From: Spirochaetales bacterium | GTDB taxonomy: Bacteria > Spirochaetota > Spirochaetia > SZUA-6 > RPPD01 | Direction of reading: 5' to 3' | DNA length: 38,498 bases | Assembly (NCBI GenBank): GCA_016930675.1 | Contig: JAFGGG010000011.1 | Location: 1-38,498 of the forward strand | Shown here: piece after piece, positions 1 through 8,178 of the stretch | Numbering within the stretch: the first letter of the stretch is position 1 | How the letters are laid out: each line of letters starts with the position of its first letter | Notes under the pieces: model-generated | Databases searched by the model: none | What the model saw: only the letters and a program-made list of their open reading frames with translations | Told to the model about the DNA's origin: nothing | Program-made: the position numbers and the translations under genes

Positions 1-1783
1 GACTGCCCCGATTGTCGACATATGATTCTTTGACGATCCTTTCGAAGCTGTCGTATTCGTAGAGATAGTATCCGTCCGGGGAACCGTCCTTTGTATATCT
101 CCTGCACTTGACACGGCGGTAGTCGTCGTCGTATTCATAGCGCACGTACCAGGACCGCTTGTTCTGTTCCGGTTCGAAGTGAGACATCTCGAATAAAACA
201 TACTGCGGCGGGGGCGGAATATCGCCTTTCACATAGCGGGCCACGATGTCCGGCTTATGATACACCAGCCTGAAGTCCTCCAGTGTAAAATTTATGTATC
301 CTGTACCGAACGACATGGACTCGTACGTGTACGCGTTGTCCGAGCAGGTGTAATACCCGTCGGGTGTATACAGCATCCAGTCGCCCTGATTTCCGATGGT
401 CATAAACGTGACGATCAGCCTGCCCGTGGCCACGTCCCACAGCTTGAAGCTTTTGTCCCTGGTGCTGGCGGAGACGATTCTTTTGCCGTCCGGGCTGAAC
501 GACGCGTTGTACACGATATGGTGTCCGGAGAAACTGCGGATCAGTTTTCCGGTGTTCACGTCCCACATCTTAAGCGCCAGATTCTCCTGCCAGTTGTCGT
601 CGAAACCCCCGGCGCTCTGTCCGGCTGAAAGGATAAATTTTCCGTCGGGGCTGAATTCCGTGTAATAGAGATACCGGGACTTCACATTGATCGTGCGGAT
701 CAGCTTCCAGTTCACGGTGTCCCACAACATGATTTTGTTGTCGTCCTGACAGGACGCGGCCAGAATTCTGCCGTCCGGGCTGAAGTCCAGGGCCGAGATA
801 TATCCGCCGTCCGGATTAAGTATCTTGACCAGGTTGCCGGTGTCCGTTTCCCAGATTCTCACCGTCCAGTCCTTGCCTCCCGAGGCGAACAACCTGCCGT
901 CCGGGCTGAACTGCATGGTGAACACGTGGCCCTTGTGGCCGCCTTTTTCCATTTGCACGGTTTTAAGCAGTCTGCCCGTGTCCGCGTTCCAGATTTTGAT
1001 CTCCGTATCGCGATTCACGGCCAGGATCTTCCTGCTGTCGGCGGTGAAATCCATGTAGTGGATGCGTTCCATATGGCCCTCAACCGTCTTTATCTCTTTC
1101 CAGGTCTTGGCGTTCCAGATGCGGACTGTTTTTATTCCGTTGTCCGCGTCCGCGGCGGTCAAAAAGTATCTGCCGTCGGGACTGAAAGCCCGGGGGATAA
1201 CCTTAAAAAATCTTATCAGGGTGCCGTTTTGCATATCCCACAGCGAGAAGGGCAAACTGGCGTTTTTGGTTATTACAAATCTGCCGCCCGGTGTGAAATA
1301 AAGCGGCGAATCTGAATTAATCCCCCATGTGTCGGCGTTACGGCAGCGCAGTGCCAGGGTGCCCAATATATCGTAGTTGTGCTTTATCAACTCGCCCGAA
1401 GGGTCGAACTCAACGTAGCTGCCCGGAGGCGCTATCAGCTTTTTGCCTTTATAGTTCAGAACCGCCCAGGCCCCCAGGAACCCCATGTGCACATTGCCCG
1501 ATCTGTAAAACGCGATCATGGTCTGCCTGCGGAACGTGATTGTTTTTTGACCCGCGGGCAGAACCGTGTCCTGCGCCAGAAAACCCGTTTCCACGTCTCC
1601 GGTTGCATGAAATTTAATGTCGGTTCCCCCCTGGAACCTGATTTTTCTGCCCTGGATAACGAAGTCTTTGTCATGTTTCAGTGTGTCCGCGAAGACTGAA
1701 TGTGCCGGAAATAATAAAAACCATACAGCGCACATCAGGAGTGTGAGCCACGGAAGAACCATGATTTTATCTTTTTGTTCCAT
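1..1783 (-). CDS. Secreted WD40-repeat protein, 3' end outside the window
   Basis: The minus strand is open without a stop from an ATG at 1783 to the window edge, about 594 codons. A GAGGGG ribosome site lies 6 bases upstream. Residues 1-35 form a signal peptide ending near FADTL. After a region of about 130 residues come roughly seven WD40-like blades, marked by repeated FSPDG(K/R) and (I/L)W(D/N)/MWD elements. The last complete blade is followed by a TPDGYYTCS segment and a VARYVKGD segment. A similar tail is common after WD40 propellers in bacterial WD40/caspase-like proteins. The visible end is Tyr-, Asp- and Arg-rich and resembles YD/MORN-like repeats. Plus-strand open frames across this stretch are antisense shadows of the blades. 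The protein is presumably a periplasmic or surface binding scaffold; its ligand is unknown. Confidence 0.9.
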   Translation of the reverse strand, partial: MEQKDKIMVLPWLTLLMCAVWFLLFPAHSVFADTLKHDKDFVIQGRKIRFQGGTDIKFHATGDVETGFLAQDTVLPAGQKTITFRRQTMIAFYRSGNVHMGFLGAWAVLNYKGKKLIAPPGSYVEFDPSGELIKHNYDILGTLALRCRNADTWGINSDSPLYFTPGGRFVITKNASLPFSLWDMQNGTLIRFFKVIPRAFSPDGRYFLTAADADNGIKTVRIWNAKTWKEIKTVEGHMERIHYMDFTADSRKILAVNRDTEIKIWNADTGRLLKTVQMEKGGHKGHVFTMQFSPDGRLFASGGKDWTVRIWETDTGNLVKILNPDGGYISALDFSPDGRILAASCQDDNKIMLWDTVNWKLIRTINVKSRYLYYTEFSPDGKFILSAGQSAGGFDDNWQENLALKMWDVNTGKLIRSFSGHHIVYNASFSPDGKRIVSASTRDKSFKLWDVATGRLIVTFMTIGNQGDWMLYTPDGYYTCSDNAYTYESMSFGTGYINFTLEDFRLVYHKPDIVARYVKGDIPPPPQYVLFEMSHFEPEQNKRSWYVRYEYDDDYRRVKCRRYTKDGSPDGYYLYEYDSFERIVKESYVDNRGS

Positions 1784-1897
1784 TATAAGCCCCTCTATTA
1801 TAGTATTCCAGAAGACTTAATTTATCAAATAAAAAAACGCCCGCAGGATTTCAGCGTATTGCGGCGGCCGGGTGAGCTCAGGGTATACATCATTTGC

Positions 1898-1997
1898 TTG
1901 TCGGGGGTTGCCTGATGTGGTAAAATATTATCAGGGAAGCGGATATGGGTAAAATCACCGCCGCCTTGGCTGCACTGCGGCGGGAACACAAAGGAGG
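1898..1997 (+). promoter_or_regulatory. Putative promoter and leader hairpin of the TPR/metallopeptidase operon
   Basis: TTGTCG at 1898-1903 and TAAAAT at 1921-1926 are 17 bases apart, a plausible sigma70 promoter. A 7-bp GC stem (1958-1964 with 1977-1983) sits just before the AAGGAGG ribosome site at 1991-1997. It has no T tract, so it is not a terminator; it may affect translation. The promoter call is moderate to weak. Confidence 0.4.
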
Positions 1998-2006
1998 ATG
2001 AGTGTT

Positions 2007-2921
2007 ATGAAATCATTAAAAGTGGTTTTGGTTGTCCTAACCTGTTTGTTTTTCGTCATGAACATATTCGCGCAGACGGCGGACGAGTATTATAAAAAAG
2101 GGCTTGCCGAATATGAAGCGGGCGACATGAGCGGGGCCATCGCGAATTTTACCAGGGCAATCAAGCTGAATCCCGATTTCGCGGAAGCGTATTACCGGCG
2201 CGGTAATGCAAAGCTTGCGAAAGAGGACTATGAGGGGGCCATAGCCGATTATAAGCTGGCAATCAAACTGAATCCCAAGCTGGCCGAACCGGTTGCGTCC
2301 GAAGAAATCAAAATCAAGCAGAGTTCCATGGACTTTTACAACCAGGCTTTGGCCAAAAAAACAAGCGGGTTATCGGATGAAGCGCTTGCGTTATGTAGCA
2401 AGGCCATACAAAAAGACTCAAACAATTTTTGGGCCTATGATGTGCGCGGAGATATATACCGGGATCGATTACAATACGAAAAAGCCATCGCGGATTACGG
2501 AAAAGCGTATGAGATTAAGAAGTCCGTGAATCCGTTTTTATACGATATCGATTATTTGAACAAAAGAGGGTACTGCTATTTACAGCTGCTTGAATACCAA
2601 GAGGCGCTTGCGGATTTTAATCTGGGCATAGCCCTGTCCTACAAGCTGAATATCGCGGAGTATGAGCTTGATGTTTTTATTAATAGGGGAAATACCTATC
2701 AATACCTGGGCTTGTATGAAAAATCAATCGCCGATTATACCAAAGCCATAGAAAACGCCACACCGATAAAACGCAAGCGTATTTTGGGTACAGCCTATAA
2801 TCAGCGGGGGATCAGTTACCAGCTCGCGGGAGACCGTGAAAAAGCCCTTGCGGACTTTAAATCCTCTTGTGAATGGGGGGATGAGACGGGCTGCGATAAT
2901 TACAATTCGTTTGGTAAGTGA
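2007..2921 (+). CDS. Secreted tetratricopeptide-repeat protein
   Basis: The protein is 304 aa from ATG 2007. That start is preferred because AAGGAGG at 1991-1997 lies 9 bases before it, whereas the ATG at 1998 abuts the ribosome site. A signal peptide (KSLKVVLVVLTCLFFVMNIFAQ) leads into TPR units with the usual pattern, e.g. YYKKGLAEYEAGDMSGAIAN and AYYRRGNAKLAKEDYEGAIA. A linker carrying an irregular unit follows, then three more TPRs ending near residue 300 (YNQRGISYQLAGDREKALAD). It is probably a periplasmic protein-protein interaction module. The stop lies one base before the start of the metallopeptidase gene, so the two are almost certainly co-translated. Confidence 0.9.
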   Translation: MKSLKVVLVVLTCLFFVMNIFAQTADEYYKKGLAEYEAGDMSGAIANFTRAIKLNPDFAEAYYRRGNAKLAKEDYEGAIADYKLAIKLNPKLAEPVASEEIKIKQSSMDFYNQALAKKTSGLSDEALALCSKAIQKDSNNFWAYDVRGDIYRDRLQYEKAIADYGKAYEIKKSVNPFLYDIDYLNKRGYCYLQLLEYQEALADFNLGIALSYKLNIAEYELDVFINRGNTYQYLGLYEKSIADYTKAIENATPIKRKRILGTAYNQRGISYQLAGDREKALADFKSSCEWGDETGCDNYNSFGK

Positions 2922-2922
2922 G

Positions 2923-3948
2923 ATGCGTATAAAGCCATTACCGGTCTTAACCTGTCTCGTGCTGCTTGCTGTTTCACTTATTGTCACAGGCTGCCGTACT
3001 GCCGGCATCACGCCTGACCAAAACTACTGGGATACATATTTCAATACTCCATTCCAGGAGCGGGTGTTTGAGGCCGATGACTTTATCCTTGGAAAACTGA
3101 AAGACATGAATCTGACAACTCAAAGGGCGTATGCCTTTACCAGAGATGAAAAGCCCGAATCCGAGGCTTTGCCTGCCGCCGACCCGCTGTACGAAGTGAT
3201 CAGAAAGATATTGAGCAGCCTGGACCCCAAGATAAGAAGGTTCGTGGAGAAGAGTTTCATAGGGGTGTTTCCCGTAACCAATATCGTGAACGGTGTGGGC
3301 ACGCTGGTGCCGGTGCAGGCGGCGGACAGGCTCCTGTATTACATCCTGGTGGAGCACGAGCCCCTGTACATGTTTATAAGCGGGGGGAGTGAAAACCCGT
3401 TTAAAACCAGGTACGCCTATGATTATGGCCGCAATGATTTTTTCAGTGATGACGGCAAACTGCTTGCAGAGGGAGAAACCACATGGAAGCTTGACGAGCT
3501 GCGCCGGCACTACCGCCGCATGTTCGAAATCAGACCCGTAGGCATTATCATCCATGAGCTGGGCCACCTGGTCCATTACAAGCTTACGGAAGCCAAACGG
3601 CAGTTTCACAGGAATGTCTATGTGCCGCGTGATTTTTTTGACCTGTCCTGGGCTATCGACAGCCGGGGCCGGGTGGTAAGCCGCTTCGCGGATCAACAGC
3701 AGCGCATAAACGAGCTTGATATGAGAACCAAAGACGGCTTTGCCAAAAGTGTGGAGATACTGCGCGAGACCAATCTCGCCAACCTGCGCGCGTTTATGGA
3801 TCCGGAGGAAGACTTTGCCACTGCCTTCGAACAGTATGCCCTGTGGCGCTCGGGTCTGGAAGACGGCGATGTTCTGGACAACTGTACCGCGGAAAAACGC
3901 TTTGCGGCCAAGAAGCAGTATTTCGAGCGGCTGTTCGCTGAATTCTAA
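2923..3948 (+). CDS. Lipoprotein with HExxH metallopeptidase motif
   Basis: The protein is 341 aa. The start at ATG 2923 was chosen over the longer frame opening at 2836 because it begins a clean lipoprotein signal (MRIKPLPVLTCLVLLAVSL) with lipobox VTGC at about residues 21-24, and it lies one base after the TPR gene's stop. HELGH at residues 211-215 is a zinc-peptidase signature. The later EEDFATAFEQY segment near residues 295-305 probably supplies the third, glutamate ligand, as in gluzincin-like families whose C-terminal motif reads ExF...Y. I do not recognise a named family. It is probably an outer-membrane or periplasmic protease or wall-associated enzyme that works with the TPR partner; the substrate is unknown. 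Confidence 0.8.
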   Translation: MRIKPLPVLTCLVLLAVSLIVTGCRTAGITPDQNYWDTYFNTPFQERVFEADDFILGKLKDMNLTTQRAYAFTRDEKPESEALPAADPLYEVIRKILSSLDPKIRRFVEKSFIGVFPVTNIVNGVGTLVPVQAADRLLYYILVEHEPLYMFISGGSENPFKTRYAYDYGRNDFFSDDGKLLAEGETTWKLDELRRHYRRMFEIRPVGIIIHELGHLVHYKLTEAKRQFHRNVYVPRDFFDLSWAIDSRGRVVSRFADQQQRINELDMRTKDGFAKSVEILRETNLANLRAFMDPEEDFATAFEQYALWRSGLEDGDVLDNCTAEKRFAAKKQYFERLFAEF

Positions 3949-4845
3949 AGCCGCCGGTTTGAGATGTGTACCCATCTCCTTATCATTTTAGTGGTATCGG
4001 CAATGGATTTATAGATTTCAGCTAAAGAGGTTCCGGTCTTCTCCGAAAGAGTAACGCTGTCAATAATTTGACTGCTGATTCCGGAGGTGATATCCGAAAT
4101 CTCCTTTGCGCTATCGGTGCTGTTTTCCGCATAATCCTTCAGCCTGTTCGATTGTAATTTCTTTTTTTACCACAGATTCCAACAGCGCCGGATATTTGAT
4201 TTCCTGTTCGTATGAATTCCTCATATTGTCATAGATATACAGAGACACGTATATTATTAAAAACAGACCGACCCAGAATATTCTAATGCCGAATACGTTT
4301 TCGATATTGTTTTTCTTTTCAAGATAATGTAATTTGAACAATCTTTTGGAATCTATAAGAAGTAGATTGTTGATACTGATTTGAATGAGAGAGAGTGTCG
4401 CGCCAAGAGCAAAACCGTAAAGTATCTGGATCCATCCTTCATACGAATCCAACTGGGGATAGCCGTATTCCGTATACAACCGCAGAATTACTCCGATTAC
4501 ATACCCTGAGATATTGGCGATTATCAGGGTGCGGGACATATGTAAGATGTTTTTAAGCGCTTTTTGTCTAAGTTGTTCATCAAGTTCACGTCCGGATCGG
4601 AGTTGGTTTGTGGCCGCCTGTAAAGGTTTTAATACGACAAATAAAATAATGAAATAGATAACAGTTAAGGGCATTACCTTTGTGGCAAAAAGGAAAAGGA
4701 TAAAGTCAATATAATTACCAAACGAGCCATAATTATAGAACAGAGATCTGTTAATATATTCTATGGAGAATGTTACAATTAAGTAGACGACATTTACCCA
4801 TATTATGGTGAAGGCAAGTTTTATTCTAAGAATATTTTTTCTCAT
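3945..4845 (-). pseudogene. Methyl-accepting chemotaxis receptor remnant with internal deletion
   Basis: An open frame from ATG 4845 to a stop at 4111 encodes about 244 aa with several hydrophobic segments (near residues 10-28, 45-72, 105-125, 135-160 and 190-210), as in MCPs with multi-span sensor domains. At about 4139 the reading continues in another frame for 64 codons to a stop at 3945. That stretch contains AENSTDSAKEISDITSGISS and SLAEIYKSIADTTKMI, which are typical MCP signalling-domain helices. Most of the cytoplasmic hairpin between the two parts, including the tip that contacts CheA/CheW, is absent. The remnant's stop overlaps the stop of the metallopeptidase gene. The receptor should be non-functional. 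The membrane half could still be translated. Confidence 0.78.
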
Positions 4846-5032
4846 ACTCCCTCTCCGGTTGATAGCTGTTCATGATTAAATGATAGTGTAATTTCATAAG
4901 CCAACGTAAATTTTATTGAGTGGATGGTGTCGTATGTGTATTTTCGCCAAATCTTCTTAATTAGTAAGTATTATATATTCGAACAGAATTTTATTTTATA
5001 GACATACATGTTCGCATAGTATATAAAAAACC

Positions 5033-5236
5033 ATGGAAACCTTTTTTCCCAAATACAAACAGTTCCGGTCCTCCGCTGTCCTTCTGATCTGCGCCAACCT
5101 GGTGCCTCCGGCCGGAGTGCTCTTCTTCGAGTGCGTTTTCTTTCCCGCCCATTATGCCGGTATGCTGGTTTTTATCAAAACAGTGATTGACCTTATAGCA
5201 CATCTCAGAGAAAGGATCAAAGCGGCCAATGCCTAA
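5033..5236 (+). pseudogene. Internally deleted DUF6498-like membrane protein
   Basis: This 67-codon frame starts at ATG 5033 without a clear ribosome site. From memory of the family, the N-terminal part (SSAVLLICANLVPPAGVLFF) matches the first membrane segment of DUF6498 proteins, and the C-terminal part (VFIKTVIDLIAHLRER) matches their last helix and tail. Full members are about 200 residues, so roughly two thirds of the middle appears to be lost while the frame is kept. It could be a pseudogene or a surviving micro-membrane protein. Its stop overlaps the upstream region of the nitroreductase gene, so translation might still be coupled. The 187 bases before it (4846-5032) show nothing I can name. 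Confidence 0.5.
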
Positions 5237-5246
5237 GGATAAAATA

Positions 5247-6125
5247 ATGTTTTCCGCTCCGGTTGAAACAATAATTCGCAGCCGCTCGTCATGGAGGTCC
5301 TATCTGGAAAAACCGCTCGGCAAAGACCTGGTTGAAAAGATTCAGGATTATCTAAAACACATAAAAAAGGGCCCGTTCGGAACCATTTTACGGTTTTATC
5401 TGCTTAAAGATCCGAATATAGACAGGGAGCAAAAAATCAAACTCGGCACCTACGGTACTATTAAGGGCGCTCAGTATTTTGTAATTGGAGCCTACACCAT
5501 GGCAGGCACTGCTGAACCGGACACCAAGAATCTTGATTTTGGCTATGCCTTTGAAAAGATCATTCTCTTTTTAACCGATACGAAGCTGGGTACCTGCTGG
5601 CTGGGCGGCACATTCAATAAAAGAAGTTTTTCGCAGCTGGCGGGCTTAACAGGAAATCAGATTATAGCGGCGGTCACTCCCATCGGCTATGTTGCTCAAA
5701 AACGGAGTTTTAAGGGCAGGGTGATCAGGTGGTTTATCAAAGCCAAACACAGAAAGCCCTGGAACGAACTCTTTTATCTGGAAGATTTTGCAGCACCTTT
5801 GCCGGCCGGAGCGAGCAAAAAATACGCGCAAGCGCTGGAAATGCTCAGGCTGGCGCCGTCCGCGTCCAACAGGCAGCCCTGGAGGGTTGTCATGCGCGGC
5901 CGCAATCAGTTTCATTTTTATCTGCAGCGCAGCCGGGCGTATCAGGCACAGAATAAACTGCTGAAAGCCTGCGATCTGCAGATGATGGATATGGGCATAG
6001 CGCTCTGTCACTTCGAGCTTACGGTGCGGGAATTGGGTTTAAACGGCCGCTGGAAACATGCGGATCCGGGGCTTCCCGAACTCCCGCCTTACACTGAGTA
6101 CTGCATAAGCTGGCTGGGCGGGTAA
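5247..6125 (+). CDS. TM1586-type nitroreductase family protein
   Basis: The protein is 292 aa. ATG 5247 is preferred over the in-frame ATG at 5229, because AAGGA at 5235-5239 is correctly spaced for it. The sequence has two related halves. Each opens like a nitroreductase: RSRSSWRSY near residues 10-20, and APSASNRQPWRVV near residue 205, the FMN-contact signature. KNLDFGYAFEKIILFLTD and LGTCWLGGTF in between match the TM1586_NiRdase pattern, in which one chain carries an internally duplicated nitroreductase fold. It is probably an FMN-dependent NAD(P)H oxidoreductase in the cytoplasm; the natural substrate is unknown. It is convergent with the amidohydrolase gene. Confidence 0.85.
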   Translation: MFSAPVETIIRSRSSWRSYLEKPLGKDLVEKIQDYLKHIKKGPFGTILRFYLLKDPNIDREQKIKLGTYGTIKGAQYFVIGAYTMAGTAEPDTKNLDFGYAFEKIILFLTDTKLGTCWLGGTFNKRSFSQLAGLTGNQIIAAVTPIGYVAQKRSFKGRVIRWFIKAKHRKPWNELFYLEDFAAPLPAGASKKYAQALEMLRLAPSASNRQPWRVVMRGRNQFHFYLQRSRAYQAQNKLLKACDLQMMDMGIALCHFELTVRELGLNGRWKHADPGLPELPPYTEYCISWLGG

Positions 6126-6152
6126 AAATCCCTTACAGCGCGCGGCCGCGGC

Positions 6153-7109
6153 CTAGCATCTGACCTTGCTGTACAATTTGTAAGCCGTGTCAAACGCGAT
6201 ATCCTGACGCGCTTTTTCACTTAAACGGTCCATGAAAACATCGTACTTCTGGATCTGGGGAGAAAGGTATTCGAACTTGTCCACAACGTCGGTGCCGATA
6301 CAGATTCTCTCCGAGAATTTTTCAGTCATCTCAATCCAGTTTTCGTCGGGAACCTTTTTGGGGCAGATGAAATTCTCGTAAACGATCCAGGAATAATCAA
6401 CAAACAGGTTTTCATACGCCTCCAGCAGGCGTTTTACGATCTGATAGTAGATCGGAGAATATACACGCCTTGACACTCCGCAGTGCGCCCAGACAACCCT
6501 GACTTTGGGGTGCTGCTGCAGCGCTTCTTCCAACTCATGCAGCCACTGCGGATAGGTGTTGTTGCCCACGGAAGTGATATTCTGATGGATACAGATGGGC
6601 ATGTCCAGGTCAACGCACAGATCATAAATACTGTCCATGCCCGGATGGTTGGCGCGCGGAGGATCGCCGTACGTCAGATTGGTCAGGTCGTCATGACGAA
6701 AAAGGATTTCTCCCAGACCGTGCCAGATATTGGGAAAGTATTTTATCATGCGTTCCACGTGTTTATACGAATATTTATCCGTGGGATTGAATCCCCCGAT
6801 TAAAGGGAAAAGCCGCTTTTTATCTTCTTTATTCAGCGCGCTGTACTCGTGGGCCACGGTAAAATCCACCGCGTTATAGTAATAACACTTGGAGTTGTCT
6901 CCCAGATAATAACTCGGGGACTGTTTTTCCCAGCTGGCCCAGATTTTGGAAACCGGCAAACCGAAAATAACCGCGTATTCCATATTGGCCTTGTTCATAT
7001 ATTTGATACATTTTCCCAATCCGCTTGTGGACTGCAGGAAATCGGTAACATGCAGATGCGCGTCTATTACTTTATATTTTGATCCTTTTAATGCCTGTAA
7101 TACACCCAT
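6153..7109 (-). CDS. Amidohydrolase-family TIM-barrel hydrolase
   Basis: The protein is 318 aa, of the amidohydrolase_2 (PF04909) type. Metal ligands are readable: DAHLH near residues 16-20, His in MPICIHQNI, His in VWAHCGVSR, and the closing Asp in CIGTDVVDKF. These fit a mononuclear or binuclear metal site for hydrolysis or decarboxylation. There is no signal peptide, so it is cytoplasmic. A TTCCTCC complement gives a good ribosome site 5 bases upstream. It follows the repeat-protein gene with only 8 bases between them, so the two share a transcript and the leader upstream. The substrate cannot be predicted. Confidence 0.85.
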   Translation of the reverse strand: MGVLQALKGSKYKVIDAHLHVTDFLQSTSGLGKCIKYMNKANMEYAVIFGLPVSKIWASWEKQSPSYYLGDNSKCYYYNAVDFTVAHEYSALNKEDKKRLFPLIGGFNPTDKYSYKHVERMIKYFPNIWHGLGEILFRHDDLTNLTYGDPPRANHPGMDSIYDLCVDLDMPICIHQNITSVGNNTYPQWLHELEEALQQHPKVRVVWAHCGVSRRVYSPIYYQIVKRLLEAYENLFVDYSWIVYENFICPKKVPDENWIEMTEKFSERICIGTDVVDKFEYLSPQIQKYDVFMDRLSEKARQDIAFDTAYKLYSKVRC

Positions 7110-7117
7110 ATTTCCTC

Positions 7118-7861
7118 CTATTCATATTTCGCTTTTAATTCGTTGGCATCCGCATCAGCAAGATGCTGTCTGCACACCTGTTCCAGACTTTTGCTGGTGG
7201 GAAAAATATGTCTGAGCTTTGCTTTCTCCAGTTTTCCCAGCAAGGTATTTTCATTGGCCGAGTTCAGTCCTACTAATACATAAACCAAATCTTTATCTGT
7301 CTGAATACAATCGAGCACCTTATCCCACCCCATATGATCCAGTAAAATTTTTTCCTCTCTGGCGGCTAAGTATTTAAGTATGATACCCAAACCTTCACCG
7401 GTATGAATATGATTGATAAGAAAATCCCAGCCGATTAATTCCATGTACTGCTCATCCATTGTGCCGTACAGCCATTCTAATGCCTTGGCAATATCCTCCA
7501 AACTGGCAACACAGTTCTGTAAAGTATTTCTACCCAATGTGTTTAGAAAATATTCCTGATCCGACTCATTTGCAAGAATGGCCAGGGCACGGCTTACCGT
7601 ATCGCCGCTGGTGACCACCTTTTTTAAATCTGCTCCGAAACATTCTATATATTCTCTTTTACTCCTGCCTTCCACTCCCATGGCCGTAACCAGGATTTTT
7701 AAAAACTCCGCGTCATTGGTTACAAGCCGGGATATTTTCCCATTGATCTGTTTTAAAATTTCAGCGTCGGCTTCGGCAGGTGTTATATCCAAAGCCACGA
7801 AAAGCTCTTCCGCGTTTTCGATTTCAACGGAATCTCCGTCATAACTTATCTCGCATGTCAT
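7118..7861 (-). CDS. Protein of six exact 34-residue helical repeats
   Basis: The protein is 247 aa, with a strong AAAGGAGG ribosome site. After an N-terminal segment of about 40 residues, units begin at residues 41, 75, 109, 143, 177 and 211, always 34 apart. The best conserved are IGWDFLINHIHTGEGLGIIL and MGWDKVLDCIQTDKDLVYVL. The consensus is roughly hG.D.L...I.T..DL..hL..L....E..LL. Two helices per unit are expected, so the chain should form an alpha solenoid. It has no signal peptide and no catalytic motif. I do not recognise the family. It is the first gene of a two-gene unit with the amidohydrolase, behind a structured leader. Confidence 0.8.
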   Translation of the reverse strand: MTCEISYDGDSVEIENAEELFVALDITPAEADAEILKQINGKISRLVTNDAEFLKILVTAMGVEGRSKREYIECFGADLKKVVTSGDTVSRALAILANESDQEYFLNTLGRNTLQNCVASLEDIAKALEWLYGTMDEQYMELIGWDFLINHIHTGEGLGIILKYLAAREEKILLDHMGWDKVLDCIQTDKDLVYVLVGLNSANENTLLGKLEKAKLRHIFPTSKSLEQVCRQHLADADANELKAKYE

Positions 7862-7892
7862 TTCATCCTCCTTTGGTAATAATATTGCTTAC

Positions 7893-8026
7893 GAAAAAGC
7901 CGCCGCCACGAGCGGCAGCTTTACCGGCCACCCCGCGCCTCTGTTGAGCGCGCCCGCCATACTACCGGCAAAGCTGGTGGGATGGTCATTATTTCTATTG
8001 TAAGGTGAGGTCCGGTGAACATTCAA
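7893..8026 (-). promoter_or_regulatory. Promoter and riboswitch-like leader with competing stems
   Basis: On the minus strand, TTGAAT (8021-8026) and TACAAT (7997-8002) are 18 bases apart, so RNA should start near 7990. The leader then forms a 12-bp stem between 7965-7976 and 7916-7927 (CAGCUUUGCCGG with CCGGUAAAGCUG, one G-U pair). It encloses a second GC-rich hairpin around 7935-7955. The 3' strand of that stem overlaps the 5' arm of a terminator: 7912-7922 pairs with 7896-7906 (11 bp, one G-U), followed by UUUUU. The two stems cannot coexist, which is the architecture of a transcription-attenuating riboswitch. I could not match it to a known aptamer. The rest of the 317-base gap (8027-8178) holds nothing I can assign. 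Confidence 0.55.
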
Positions 8027-8178
8027 ATGTTTTTATAGAGTGATCTCTTTGGCTGTGGTATACTCAATCACTTGGAGGTTCCGGCATATTAATCGATGTT
8101 GCCTATTTAAAGTAATACGTTTAATATATATAGAATAAGATTTTGGTTGGTATTGTACCATAAAAAGCGGGTAATCAA

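Noticed and set aside
257..1820. Several plus-strand open frames across the first 1.8 kb, such as 257-628 and 926-1315.
   Set aside because: They are antisense to the continuous WD40 gene on the minus strand, lack ribosome sites and have no domain pattern.
2974..3975. A 333-codon minus-strand frame over the metallopeptidase gene.
   Set aside because: It lies within the lipoprotein gene, has no recognisable motif or signal, and reflects its codon bias in antisense.
5229..5246. ATG 5229 as the nitroreductase start.
   Set aside because: The ribosome site AAGGA lies after it and fits ATG 5247; the extra residues are not family-like.
7893..7980. The 7.9-kb leader interpreted as an integron attC site.
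   Set aside because: It has no GTTRRRY or RYYYAAC boxes, and its stem arrangement is that of an attenuator.
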